A DNA stretch of 64,000 nt from Microbacterium sp. LWS13-1.2 (GCF_040144835.1 NZ_CP151632.1:3162001-3226000), one strand, 5' to 3'; shown: positions 9,004 to 17,769, counted from the stretch's first letter. Numbers and translations are program-made. Notes: generated by a model not told the origin, from the sequence alone.

Positions 9004-9134
9004 CAGGGCGACTCCGCGCGGAGTCGTCGATTCGTGGTCCTCCCCGCAGACGCGCGGCCGACAGGACCGCGATCCGTAGCGCCGAGACTCCGACGTTACG
9101 GCCAGCCAGCACGAACCCCAAAGGAGTGGAACGA

Positions 9135-12100
9135 ATGTCAACGCAATTGAAGAGACGCGCAGGAGGGCTGCTGCTGGTCACGGCCTTGGCCGCAACAGCG
9201 GCACTCGCAGCGACCTCTCCCGCCGCGGCGGCAGCCGACACGCTGTCCGTCGACTTCGGCGACTCGACGGGCAAGGTCCACGGTGGCGCAGCAGGCTACC
9301 TGTACGGGCTCGGCGATCCGGGCGTCCCCACGACCGCAGTGGTCGCCGGCGCCGGCGTCCGCCACGTCACTCAGATGCCGGAAGGCGGGCTACAGCATCC
9401 CAACGGGGGCGCGCTCACCAACTCGCCGGACTTCTTCTCGTCGGGTGGCGAGGAGATATACATCAACATCCAGGATGACTACGCGCAGTGGCCTTACGCC
9501 GGAAACACCTATCCCGGACAAGTGGAGTATCTGACGCACGTCCAGACCGTGGTCCAGAAGGTCGCCGACGTCACGGCCCCGGAAGACTACGACCGATACA
9601 TCTTCACTCCATTCAACGAACCCGACTGGATCTGGTACGCGGACTGGTCGACCCGGAAGGACCAGTTCCTCTCCGACTGGTCCGCCGCCTACGATCTCAT
9701 CCAGAGCATCATGCCGGGCGTGCGCGTAGCGGCGATGGGCGACTCGTACTGGCACGCCGACCGGACCCGCGACTTCCTCACGTACGCGAAGGCCAATGAT
9801 CAGCTGCCGGATGTGTTCACTTGGCACGAGCTCTGCGATTGCTCGCTTCAGTATTTCCCCGGCAACCTGGCGACCTACCGCGCCATCGAAGATGAGCTCG
9901 GGATCGATGACATCCCGGTCAACATCACGGAGTACGCACTGCGACGCGACACCGGTGTGCCGGGACGCATGATCCAGTGGATCTCAATGTTCGAGCGCGA
10001 GAAGGTCGACGCGCAGGTGGCGTACTGGTCCCAGTCCGGCAACCTCGATGACCATGTGGCTCAGGTCAATGGCGGTAACGGCGCGTGGTGGCTTCTCAAG
10101 TGGTACGCCGACCTGACAGGAGACACCGTTCAGCTCACGCCGCCAGCGCCGAACCAACCCGGCACACTGCAAGGCACCGCTGCAGTCGACGAAGAGAACA
10201 AGACTGCGACCGTGCTGTTCGGTGGTGGCACGACAGACGCCGAGCTGGAGTTCAGCGGGCTCGACAGCGACGTCTTCGGCGCGCAGGTGGACATCCTGGT
10301 CCAGCGTACGCAGTTCAGCGGCCAGGAAGGGTTCGCTGAGCAGCCGCCGGTCATCAAGGCCGAACGGATCGCGCTCGACGGTGCGGGCGGAGGGGTCGTC
10401 ACCGTTCCGAACGGGGACCCGATGGACGCGTACCGCGTGATCATCACGCCCGCCTCAGGGTCCGCACCCACTCCCGATGCCGCATGGCAGACGCGCATCG
10501 AGGCGGAAGCGACGGCGCTGGCGGGTGGCGCGACCATCACCACCCTGGCGGCCAACGCCCAGGCGACCTCTGGCCAGAAGGACGTGCGCGGGTTCACCAA
10601 CGCTGCGGCCTCGGCGACTTGGTCGGTGGACGTTCCGCGCGACGGCGCCTACCTGCTCGGCATCCAGTACGGCACGAGCGATCGCCCGGACGGCACGAAC
10701 ATGAAATCCGGCCGCCATGCACTGTTCGTGGACGGCGGTCTCGGCGAACTCGTCCAGTACTCGTCCACGCTGAGCAACACCTATAAGGGTCGCGTCGAGG
10801 TGCCCGTTACTCTCACTGCGGGCATGCACTCGCTGTCGCTGCGCGCGAGCCAAGACGGCAGTGCGGCACTTCCGGGCAGCAATGTCGCGCTCGACCGGTT
10901 CGATCTCACGGAGGTGAACGCCGCTGAAACCTCGTCGTACCCGGCATCGCTTGCGCGCTTGTCCGGCGGAGCGGTACATAGCCGGGGCGAAGGCCACTTC
11001 GGCGGAGGAGTGAATCTCGGCGCCGACGGCAAGGCGGCGTTCTACCTGGGTGCGGCGAACGACGGATACTACGATCTGGTGATCGAGTACGACACCGGCG
11101 CTGCCGCTCAGCTCGACGTGCAACTCAACGATCGCGCGATCGGCTGGCTCGGCGCAGACGCAGCTGGAGGCTGGAGGACGCAGGCGACCGTTCACCTGGC
11201 CCAGGGGATCCAAGAGCTCACCATCGCCGGACCGGATGTCACGGTTCGCGGTGTCACGCTAGTGCGAAACTCGTCAGCGGACTCGCGCGTCACGACCATC
11301 CAGGCGGAGGACCCGTCAGTGGTCCGTTCCGCCGGGACCACGGTGGAGACGCCGGCGGCGACCTATGGGTCCAACGTGCAGGGCCAGTACGTCGGCTGGA
11401 TCTCGGCGGGTCGTACGTTGACCCTCCCTCGCCCTGCTGCAGGAACCGAACCCGGCCAGTACAACTTGCTGGTTCGATTCGCCAACGCCACGCGCAACAC
11501 CACCCACCCGTACAACACGGACGGCATCAGTCGAGTTGCCAACATCACGGAGGTCGGGGGTGAGAACACCGCGACGGGGTACTTCCGGTACAACTACAGC
11601 TATTTCAACTTCTGGTGGCAGAACGTACCGATCGATCTCACGACCGCGGAGGGCGCCATCGTCGTCGGCAACCCGAGCGGTGATGCGCCGAACATCGACG
11701 CCTTTCAGATCGCACCGTTGGTCGCCGCCGTCGTGAACGAGAGGACGGACGCCGACAAGGTCAAGCCGGTCGCCGCACTCGTGGCCCCGACAACGGCCGG
11801 CCCGTTCAGCCAGCTGAACGTCCAGGTCGACGCCACCGATGACCGCGGCCTCGATCGCGTGGTGGCAAACATCTACAGCAACGGCAAGCTGGTCAAGAGC
11901 ACGCAGACGGCGGCCAACGGAGCCAAGGCGGCAACGCACACGGCGACGGTGACGCTGCCGGACGGCACCTACTCGGTCAAGTACAACGCCGCCGATCTGG
12001 CGGGCAACATCGCCAAGACCGGGACGTTCGATGTCACGATCGATGCGACGAAGCCGAAAGCGACGATCAAGGAAGGTACATCCTTTACGGTGAAGACCGG

Positions 12101-12314
12101 CGACACCTACGATCTGATCTCGTTCAAGCTCAGTGACGCCGGGAAGATCGACAAGGTCGAATTGAACGGCAAGGTGAAGGATCTGACCGACAACGCATGG
12201 TCGGACCTGAACTACATCGAGCCGCCCACATTCGGCGCTGCGCAGGGTGTGAACACGCTGATTGTGTTCGACGTCGCGGGCAACACCGAAACGTACACCT
12301 TCACGCTCAACTGA
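9135..12314 (+). CDS. secreted clan-A (GH39-like) glycoside hydrolase with carbohydrate-binding modules
   Basis: A 1059-aa exported enzyme. Residues 1-37 form a Sec signal peptide ending near AAAAA; there is no sortase motif. The catalytic (beta/alpha)8 domain covers about residues 40-360, with probable acid/base Glu162 in FTPFNEPDWIWY and probable nucleophile Glu266 in VNITEYALRRDTG. A beta-sandwich follows, then CBM6/CBM35-like domains beginning ARIEAEA (about 455) and TIQAEDPSV (about 720), and Ig-like C-terminal domains (TYSVKYNAADLAGNI). AAAGGAG at 9121 supports ATG 9135. The pairing with GH36 and an importer suggests a GH39 enzyme releasing an alpha-galactosyl-arabinose unit, but the family assignment is by motif only; xylosidase or other clan-A activities are possible. 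Confidence 0.75.
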   Translation: MSTQLKRRAGGLLLVTALAATAALAATSPAAAAADTLSVDFGDSTGKVHGGAAGYLYGLGDPGVPTTAVVAGAGVRHVTQMPEGGLQHPNGGALTNSPDFFSSGGEEIYINIQDDYAQWPYAGNTYPGQVEYLTHVQTVVQKVADVTAPEDYDRYIFTPFNEPDWIWYADWSTRKDQFLSDWSAAYDLIQSIMPGVRVAAMGDSYWHADRTRDFLTYAKANDQLPDVFTWHELCDCSLQYFPGNLATYRAIEDELGIDDIPVNITEYALRRDTGVPGRMIQWISMFEREKVDAQVAYWSQSGNLDDHVAQVNGGNGAWWLLKWYADLTGDTVQLTPPAPNQPGTLQGTAAVDEENKTATVLFGGGTTDAELEFSGLDSDVFGAQVDILVQRTQFSGQEGFAEQPPVIKAERIALDGAGGGVVTVPNGDPMDAYRVIITPASGSAPTPDAAWQTRIEAEATALAGGATITTLAANAQATSGQKDVRGFTNAAASATWSVDVPRDGAYLLGIQYGTSDRPDGTNMKSGRHALFVDGGLGELVQYSSTLSNTYKGRVEVPVTLTAGMHSLSLRASQDGSAALPGSNVALDRFDLTEVNAAETSSYPASLARLSGGAVHSRGEGHFGGGVNLGADGKAAFYLGAANDGYYDLVIEYDTGAAAQLDVQLNDRAIGWLGADAAGGWRTQATVHLAQGIQELTIAGPDVTVRGVTLVRNSSADSRVTTIQAEDPSVVRSAGTTVETPAATYGSNVQGQYVGWISAGRTLTLPRPAAGTEPGQYNLLVRFANATRNTTHPYNTDGISRVANITEVGGENTATGYFRYNYSYFNFWWQNVPIDLTTAEGAIVVGNPSGDAPNIDAFQIAPLVAAVVNERTDADKVKPVAALVAPTTAGPFSQLNVQVDATDDRGLDRVVANIYSNGKLVKSTQTAANGAKAATHTATVTLPDGTYSVKYNAADLAGNIAKTGTFDVTIDATKPKATIKEGTSFTVKTGDTYDLISFKLSDAGKIDKVELNGKVKDLTDNAWSDLNYIEPPTFGAAQGVNTLIVFDVAGNTETYTFTLN

Positions 12315-12328
12315 CGCTCGCTGGCGAA

Positions 12329-12364
12329 GCGCCCGACCTGTTCGACAGGTCGGGCGCTTTTCTT
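12329..12364 (+). terminator. strong intrinsic terminator
   Basis: A perfect 12-bp stem, GCGCCCGACCTG (12329-12340) with CAGGTCGGGCGC (12346-12357), loop TTCGA, extended by two A-T pairs and followed by TTTTCTT. It lies 15 nt past the glycosidase stop and closes the alpha-galactoside locus. On the minus strand the flanking A/T pairs make it partly bidirectional, but the gnd remains begin only about 100 bp further on. Confidence 0.92.
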
Positions 12365-12464
12365 GTGCGCGATAGCCACGCCGACGGACATCTCGCGGAT
12401 CTCCAGTCGCTTGTCTGCGACTTACTCAGACCACGCATCTGAAGCCCGCCCACGACCCACTGGC

Positions 12465-13215
12465 CTAGAGTCTGCTCCAGACCGGGACGTTGAAATTGTC
12501 CCGAACGAGGTAGGACTCCAGCTCGCCGCGGTTCCACTCGGCGAACACGTCGGCGATCTCGGCCGGGGTCTTGCCGGTGCCGCGCCGGATGAGGTCGTAG
12601 GCCTCGGCGATGAGCTGCATGTCGGCGTACTCGATGCCGTTGTGCACCATCTTGACGAAGTGCCCGGCGCCGTCGTGGCCGATGTGCGTGACGCACGGCT
12701 CGCCCTCGGCGACCGCCGCGATCGACTTCAGGATCGGGCCGAGTGTGATCCACGACTCATCCGAGCCGCCGGGCATGATCGACGGGCCGAGGAGGGCGCC
12801 CTCCTCGCCGCCGGAGATGCCGGCGCCGACGAAGTTGATGCCGGTCTCGCGCACAGCCTTCTCACGGCGGATCGTGTCGGTGAACAGCGCGTTGCCGCCG
12901 TCGACGATGATGTCGCCGGGCTCGAACACGTCCACCAGCGCGTTGACCACGGCATCCGTGCCCGCGCCGGCTTTGACCATGATGATCGCCGTCCGCGGCT
13001 TCTGCAACGAGGCGGCGAACTCCTCGTACGTCGCGGCCGGGACGAACTCGGCTTCGGGGTGGGCGGCGACGAGGTGGGTGGTCTTGTCGTGACTGCGGTT
13101 GTAGATCGCGACGGTGTTCCCTCGCGGCTGGCGAGGGTGCGGGCCAGATTCGAGCCCATCACCGCCAACCCGACGACGCCGATGTTCGCGCTCGTCGGCT
13201 GCGACGTCGGGGCCG
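12465..13215 (-). pseudogene. gnd: 6-phosphogluconate dehydrogenase, truncated and frameshifted
   Basis: The N-terminal NADP-binding motif ANIGVVGLAVMGSNLARTLA lies in one minus-strand frame (about 13195-13130). Homology then moves to another frame near 13120 (NTVAIYNRSHDKTTHL) and continues through KPRTAIIMVKAGAGTDAV, IIVDGGNALF, GAGISGGEEGALLGPSIMPG and HDGAGHFVKMVHNGIEYAD. It breaks off after GELESYL, replaced by about a dozen unrelated residues and a stop. Some 230 of about 480 residues remain; the C-terminal helical dimerisation domain is gone. One frameshift plus loss of half the protein makes it inactive. It fits with the gluconokinase at 24853, whose product would be its substrate; an intact copy is presumably elsewhere. 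Confidence 0.85.
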
Positions 13216-13390
13216 GTGGGCGTCGGTGCCGGGCGGGGGACGTCCTCGGGTGCCGGACCTTCCCTCGTGCTCCAGCGCAGAACCGGGAGTGTCGTCCCGA
13301 TCGGTCGAGATGTTCAGGGGCGCGTGCGTCACGTGTGGTCCTGTCTCTCAATCTGCGGCGTCGCGCGGCGCGGATGCGGCGGACGAATGT

Positions 13391-13400
13391 GCAATCGGTT
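13391..13400 (+). promoter_or_regulatory. half-matching LacI-type operator (upstream site)
   Basis: TGTGCAATCGGTTTCC contains GCAATCGGTT, identical over ten bases to the operator at 13457 and 66 bp upstream of it. It may be an auxiliary site for cooperative binding or looping, or a remnant of control over the former gnd gene on the other strand. Confidence 0.5.
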
Positions 13401-13456
13401 TCCTATCCAGGATTTCCGAATGAATAACCCCAGTATGCGAATGAGGCGATAATCTG

Positions 13457-13493
13457 GCAATCGGTTGCACAAACTCCTGCTGCTGGGTAGAGT
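13457..13493 (+). promoter_or_regulatory. promoter and LacI-type operator of the oxidoreductase/isomerase operon
   Basis: The operator-like inverted repeat GCAATCGGTTGC (13457-13468) has the central CG of LacI-family sites. It overlaps a -35 box TTGCAC (13465-13470), separated by 17 bp from -10 TAGAGT (13488-13493), with predicted start near 13500, about 54 nt before the first gene. The same arrangement recurs at 17727, so the two operons are probably controlled by one regulator, most likely the LacI protein at 25391. Confidence 0.72.
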
Positions 13494-13553
13494 CTCCACA
13501 AGTTCACTCGGCGATGGCTGCCGAGGCCCAGGAATCAGAGAGGATCACGACGA

Positions 13554-14402
13554 ATGACCGATGCCCAACCGATCGCGTGGAATCTGTCCGGCTTCGGCGA
13601 CGAGATCGATCCGAACCCCGAAGTGCAGGTGGCAGTGTTACAGGCGCTGGGCGCCCGCTTCATCGAAGTGCGCAGCGCCTGGGGAGTGAATGTCGTCGAC
13701 CTCGACGACGCACAGCTTGCGGCGCTGAAGGCGATCCTCGGGAAATCCGGCATGGGGGTGTCGGCGATCGCATCGCCGATCGGCAAGGTCGGCCTCGACG
13801 GTGACCCTCAGGATGAGGTCGGTCGCCTGCTGCGCGTCATCCGCGTTGCGAAGGAGCTCGGCACGTCCAGCATCCGGGTGTTCTCACTCTTCCTCGAGGG
13901 CGCGGCTCACGACGATGCCCGGAGTGCGGTGCTGGAGCGGATGTCGCTGCTTGCTGCCGCAGCCGCCGATGCGGGCGTGACTCTGCTCCACGAGAACGAG
14001 AAGGGCATCTACGGCGACACACCCGACCGGGTGCTCGACATCGTCCAGTCCGTCGGGTCGCCGGCACTCCGTGTCGCGTGGGACAGCGCGAACTTCGTGC
14101 AGGTCGGCGTCACTCGTCCGCACGACGAGGGCTACGCGCAGCTGCGCCCCTACCTCGACTACCTGCAGGTGAAGGACGCGGTCTCCGCGACGGGCGAGGT
14201 CGTGCCCGCCGGCGAGGGCGACGGACAGGTGGCCGATACGATCCGGGCGCTGGCGGCGGACGGCTACACCGGCTTCGCATCGCTCGAACCCCACCTCGCC
14301 AGCTCCCATGACCTCGGCGGATTCTCGGGAGCCTTCGCGTTCGGCGAGGCCGCGCGAGCCTTCCGCCGAATGGCGGACGACGCCGGCATCGCCCTGCGCT
14401 AG
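13554..14402 (+). CDS. TIM-barrel sugar isomerase/epimerase (AP-endonuclease 2 fold)
   Basis: A 282-aa protein of the xylose-isomerase-like TIM-barrel family (IolE/IolI/YcjR relatives). Likely metal ligands lie in TLLHENEKGIYGD (His/Glu near 145), VAWDSANFVQ (Asp near 175), LDYLQVKDA (near 205) and the final Glu of YTGFASLEPHL (near 245). First gene of a four-gene run with two Gfo/Idh/MocA dehydrogenases and a second barrel, a grouping that in other bacteria oxidises a sugar hydroxyl to a keto group and then epimerises, isomerises or eliminates. ATG 13554 is preceded by AGAGAGGA. The substrate cannot be read from sequence. Confidence 0.85.
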   Translation: MTDAQPIAWNLSGFGDEIDPNPEVQVAVLQALGARFIEVRSAWGVNVVDLDDAQLAALKAILGKSGMGVSAIASPIGKVGLDGDPQDEVGRLLRVIRVAKELGTSSIRVFSLFLEGAAHDDARSAVLERMSLLAAAAADAGVTLLHENEKGIYGDTPDRVLDIVQSVGSPALRVAWDSANFVQVGVTRPHDEGYAQLRPYLDYLQVKDAVSATGEVVPAGEGDGQVADTIRALAADGYTGFASLEPHLASSHDLGGFSGAFAFGEAARAFRRMADDAGIALR

Positions 14403-14464
14403 CCAGCCAGTCCCACGCGACGCATCCACTCACTCACTCAGACGGATTCAAGGAGACACATCAC

Positions 14465-15640
14465 ATGAGCGACACGGTTCGCCTCGGCATCATCGGACTC
14501 GGCGCTCAAGGCTCGATGTATGCCGGCTTCATCGCTGAAGGCCGCGTGCCCGGCATGACGATCGGCGCGATCGCCGACACCGACCCCGCCGCACTGGAGG
14601 TCGCACGTACGCGCTACCCCGACGTGCCCACCTACACCGACCACCTCGCGCTGATGGACTCCGGCGACGCCGACGCCGTCATCACGTGCGTCCCGCACTT
14701 CCTGCACCCCGAGATGGCGGTCGACGCGCTGGAGCGTGACCTCCACGTCCTGGTGGAGAAGCCGGCCGGAGTCTACGCCGGCCAGGTCTCCCGAATGAAC
14801 GAGGTCGCGGCCGGCAAGCCTCACCTTCGCTTCGCGGTGATGTTCAACCAACGCAACAACCCGCTCTACCAGCGCATCAAGCAGATCGTGGATGCCGGCG
14901 AGATCGGCCGCATCATCCGCTCCAACTGGATCATCACGACCTGGTGGCGGCCTCAGGGCTACTACGAGCAGAGCGCGTGGCGCGCGACGTGGGGTGGCGA
15001 GGGTGGGGGAGTGCTCGTGAATCAGGCACCGCACCAGCTCGACCTGTGGCAATGGATCTGCGGGGTGCCGGCATCCGTCTTCGCAAAGGTGTCGTACGGA
15101 CTGCAGCGCGACATTGCCGTCGAGGATGAGGTCACGGTGCTCGCCGACTTCGGCCAGGGATCCACAGGCGTCTTCGTCACTGCCACGCACGACCTCGTCG
15201 GCACGGATCGATTCGAGATCCAGGGCGACGCCGGCAAGATCGTCGTCGAAGGCAGTCGCATCGCCGTCGTGACGCGCCTGAACAGTCCCGAGCGCGAACT
15301 CAGTGACGGGATGGGCATGGACGACGTGCGACGCCTGTTCATGGGCGAGCTCGATGCCTCGACCCTCTACACGCAGGAGACGATCGAGTTCCCGTCGGCG
15401 TGGGGTGAGCAGCACGTCGGCGTGCTCGCGAACTTCGCCGCGAGCATCCTCAACGGGACAGAGCTCATCGCGCCGGGCGCCGACGGCATGCTCGGAGTCC
15501 GCCTCGCCAACGCCATCCATCTGTCGAGCTGGACCGGACGGGAGGCTCCGATCGACTTCGACGACGGCGAGTTTCTGGAGCTGCTCAACGAGCGCATCGC
15601 AGACGAGGGCCTCTATCCCGTCCGTCAGGCGACGGCATGA
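14465..15640 (+). CDS. Gfo/Idh/MocA family oxidoreductase
   Basis: A 391-aa NAD(P)-dependent sugar dehydrogenase. The Rossmann motif LGIIGLGAQGSMYAG is at the N-terminus, the conserved Lys is in VLVEKPAGVY (near residue 100), and the catalytic-site His is in VNQAPHQLDLWQW (near 195). AAGGAG at 14450 precedes ATG 14465. The next gene overlaps its stop (ATGA). Relatives oxidise a ring hydroxyl of free, phosphorylated or glycosidic sugars and inositols. Being paired with a second, diverged family member suggests two different oxidation/reduction steps. Confidence 0.9.
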   Translation: MSDTVRLGIIGLGAQGSMYAGFIAEGRVPGMTIGAIADTDPAALEVARTRYPDVPTYTDHLALMDSGDADAVITCVPHFLHPEMAVDALERDLHVLVEKPAGVYAGQVSRMNEVAAGKPHLRFAVMFNQRNNPLYQRIKQIVDAGEIGRIIRSNWIITTWWRPQGYYEQSAWRATWGGEGGGVLVNQAPHQLDLWQWICGVPASVFAKVSYGLQRDIAVEDEVTVLADFGQGSTGVFVTATHDLVGTDRFEIQGDAGKIVVEGSRIAVVTRLNSPERELSDGMGMDDVRRLFMGELDASTLYTQETIEFPSAWGEQHVGVLANFAASILNGTELIAPGADGMLGVRLANAIHLSSWTGREAPIDFDDGEFLELLNERIADEGLYPVRQATA

Positions 15641-16782
15641 ACCCGTTGCGAATCGCCCTGGTCGGTGCCGGCGTGATCGCCCGCACGCATGCCCGCATCG
15701 GCGTCGCGCACGAAGATCTCGTGCTTGCGGCGGTCATCGACTCGACGCTGCCCGCCGCCGAGGCCCTCGCCGCCGAGACGTCCCCACCAGCCGGCACGCC
15801 GGCTGTTTTCGGGTCGCTCGCAGAGGCTCTGAGAGCGGCATCCTTCGATCTCGTCGTGATCACGACCCCAAGCGGGACCCACGCGCAACTCGCGGAAGAG
15901 GCGCTCGACGCAGGCTGTCACGTCATCATCGAGAAGCCTGTCGACATCGACCTCGACCGCGCGCGCAGGCTCGCCGCGCGCGCGGAGCGGTCCGACCGTG
16001 TCGTCAGCGTGATGACGCAGCGCCGGTTCGCCCCGGCGGTGCAAGCCGTCTCACGTGCGGTGCTCGACGGCCGCTTCGGCGCGGTCACCTCGGGCACGGC
16101 GACGCTCGCCTGGTGGCGCGACGACGCCTATTACGACTCGGCCGCCTGGCGCGGCACCTGGGCCAGCGACGGCGGCGGCGCGCTCATGAACCAGGGCATC
16201 CACACCGTCGATGTGCTGCTCTCGCTCATGGGGCGGCCGGTGACGGTCGTGGGGACCGCGGTGACCGTCGGTCACGACCGCCTCGAGGTCGAAGACGTCG
16301 CAGGCGCGGTGATCACGTTCGAGAACGGGGCCGTCGCGACCCTCCTGGCGAGCACCGCCGCGTTCCCCGAGAACTCCACGCGCATTCAGGTGCACGGCAC
16401 CCGCGGCTCCGCGTACCTGCAGGACGGACTTCTCGAGTACTTCCACGCCGACGACGCCCACGACGGCTCGCCCCGCGGGTGGGGTCGAGTCGGCAATCAA
16501 GCCGGGCGCGAGGTCGGATCCGCAGACCTCCCCGGCGGCGGGAGCCTCGTGCCCGACCTCTTCGAGGACCACCTGCGGCAGTACGAGGACGTCATCGACG
16601 CGATCCGCGCCGGGCGCGAGCCCGCCGGATCGATCGGCGACGCCGTACAGGCGCTCGCGGTGATCATCGCCGTCTACGTCTCCAGCGCGCTCGGGCACCC
16701 GGTGCGGGTGGAGGACGTGCTGGACGGCAAATACGAACAGATCGACTACAAGAACACCAGGAGGATGACATGGCACGCATAG
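15637..16782 (+). CDS. Gfo/Idh/MocA family oxidoreductase (second)
   Basis: A 381-aa dehydrogenase with Rossmann motif IALVGAGVIARTHARI, conserved HVIIEKPVDIDLD (Lys near 96) and TWASDGGGALMNQGIHTVDVL segments (His near 190). It overlaps the previous gene by four bases, and the following isomerase gene starts 13 bases inside its 3' end, so the four genes are tightly coupled. It shares only family-level similarity with its neighbour, arguing for distinct substrates rather than a recent duplication. Confidence 0.9.
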   Translation: MNPLRIALVGAGVIARTHARIGVAHEDLVLAAVIDSTLPAAEALAAETSPPAGTPAVFGSLAEALRAASFDLVVITTPSGTHAQLAEEALDAGCHVIIEKPVDIDLDRARRLAARAERSDRVVSVMTQRRFAPAVQAVSRAVLDGRFGAVTSGTATLAWWRDDAYYDSAAWRGTWASDGGGALMNQGIHTVDVLLSLMGRPVTVVGTAVTVGHDRLEVEDVAGAVITFENGAVATLLASTAAFPENSTRIQVHGTRGSAYLQDGLLEYFHADDAHDGSPRGWGRVGNQAGREVGSADLPGGGSLVPDLFEDHLRQYEDVIDAIRAGREPAGSIGDAVQALAVIIAVYVSSALGHPVRVEDVLDGKYEQIDYKNTRRMTWHA

Positions 16783-17627
16783 GCGTCCAGGCCATGATGC
16801 TCAAGGCGAGCGTCGCAGAAATCGGTGCGTTCGAGACGCTCCGCCGTGTGCGTGACATCGGATACCGCGCGATCGAGGTCTCGCAGATCCCGATGGTGGA
16901 GGAGAACATCGCCCAACTGGAACGCGCGAAGGATGAGCTCGGCATCGATATCGCCGCGCTCTCGGCAGGGCTCGCACCGCAACCAGGCGGAAACGACTCG
17001 CTCGAGGAGGACCTCGACAAGATCGTGGCGGACAGTCACCGCCTGGGCGCCGAAATGGTGCGGATCGGGATGCTGCCCTTCGAGGCGATGGGGTCGCTTG
17101 AGCTGCTGCTCGACTTCTGCGAGCGCACCGATGCCTACGCCCAGCGGCTGGCCGATTCCGGCATCCGCCTCTATTACCACAACCACCACGTCGAGTTCGC
17201 TAAGTTCGACGGTCGCCTCATGCTCGACATCATCGCCGACCGCGCCCCGCACGTCGGCCTCGAGCTCGACGTGCATTGGCTGCAGCGCGGCGGGGTGAAC
17301 CCTGTATCGGTCATCGAGCAGTACGCGGGGCGCGTGCGGATGGTGCACCTGAAGGACTACCGCATCGGAAAGCTGCCCGACAGCGCCTTCGAGGCGCTCG
17401 CGAAGGGCGACATCGCGGGTTTCATGACGGCGTTCGCCGGCGTCGTGCAATTCGGTGAGGTGGGGGAGGGCAACCTCGACTTCGCCTCGATCATCCCCGC
17501 ATCGATCGCCAGCGGGGCTGAGTACCTGCTGGTGGAGCAGGACGACCTCTACGGCCGCACCGTCTGGGAGGCGCTGCAGACATCGCACGACAACCTCGTC
17601 TCACTGGGGTTCTCCGACCTGTTCTAG
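16770..17627 (+). CDS. TIM-barrel sugar isomerase/epimerase (second)
   Basis: A 285-aa member of the AP-endonuclease-2-like TIM-barrel family. Seen are LYYHNHHVEFAKF (near 135), metal-binding GLELDVHWLQRGGVNP (near 160), RMVHLKDYRI (near 190) and the closing Glu in YLLVEQDDLYG (near 255). The HNHHVEF and HLKDY pattern is that of inosose dehydratase and 3-keto-glycoside-acting enzymes. ATG 16770 follows AGGAGGA; it overlaps the upstream dehydrogenase by 13 bases. It ends the operon, with a terminator shortly after. Confidence 0.87.
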   Translation: MARIGVQAMMLKASVAEIGAFETLRRVRDIGYRAIEVSQIPMVEENIAQLERAKDELGIDIAALSAGLAPQPGGNDSLEEDLDKIVADSHRLGAEMVRIGMLPFEAMGSLELLLDFCERTDAYAQRLADSGIRLYYHNHHVEFAKFDGRLMLDIIADRAPHVGLELDVHWLQRGGVNPVSVIEQYAGRVRMVHLKDYRIGKLPDSAFEALAKGDIAGFMTAFAGVVQFGEVGEGNLDFASIIPASIASGAEYLLVEQDDLYGRTVWEALQTSHDNLVSLGFSDLF

Positions 17628-17646
17628 AGCGTCGCTCGGGATGCGA

Positions 17647-17658
17647 GCAATCGCTTGC
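17647..17658 (+). promoter_or_regulatory. LacI-type operator-like site
   Basis: GCAATCGCTTGC differs by one base from the operator at 13457 and keeps the central CG. It sits between the end of the isomerase gene and the terminator, 80 bp upstream of the matching site at 17727; it may be an auxiliary operator for the glucuronate operon. Confidence 0.5.
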
Positions 17659-17661
17659 AGC

Positions 17662-17699
17662 AACCGCTTCCTCTGAATCTCAGAGGAGGCGGTTTCTTC
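17662..17699 (+). terminator. intrinsic terminator
   Basis: A 15-bp stem, AACCGCTTCCTCTGA (17662-17676) with TCAGAGGAGGCGGTT (17680-17694), one G-U pair, three-base loop ATC, then TCTTCC. It closes the four-gene oxidoreductase/isomerase operon and makes the glucuronate genes a separate unit. Confidence 0.88.
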
Positions 17700-17726
17700 C
17701 CATAACGGCGCGCAGAAATGGCGATG

Positions 17727-17763
17727 GCAATCGGTTGACAAGATGGCCGATCACCGACATGCT
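17727..17763 (+). promoter_or_regulatory. promoter and LacI-type operator of the glucuronate operon
   Basis: GCAATCGGTTGA (17727-17738) repeats the operator seen at 13457 and overlaps a perfect -35 TTGACA (17735-17740). Seventeen bases on is CATGCT (17758-17763), a weak -10. A start seven bases later would fall on ATG 17770, so a leaderless mRNA is possible. The operator over the -35 implies repression. Confidence 0.62.
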
Positions 17764-17769
17764 GAGGTC

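Noticed and set aside
8787..9134. Upstream extension of the secreted glycosidase frame
   Set aside because: It overlaps the binding-protein gene and hairpin; ATG 9135 has AAAGGAG and begins a proper signal peptide.
15303..16769. Long Arg-rich upstream extension in the frame of the second isomerase
   Set aside because: It is the alternate frame of the two dehydrogenase genes; composition is that of a GC-rich shadow and ATG 16770 has a good ribosome site.
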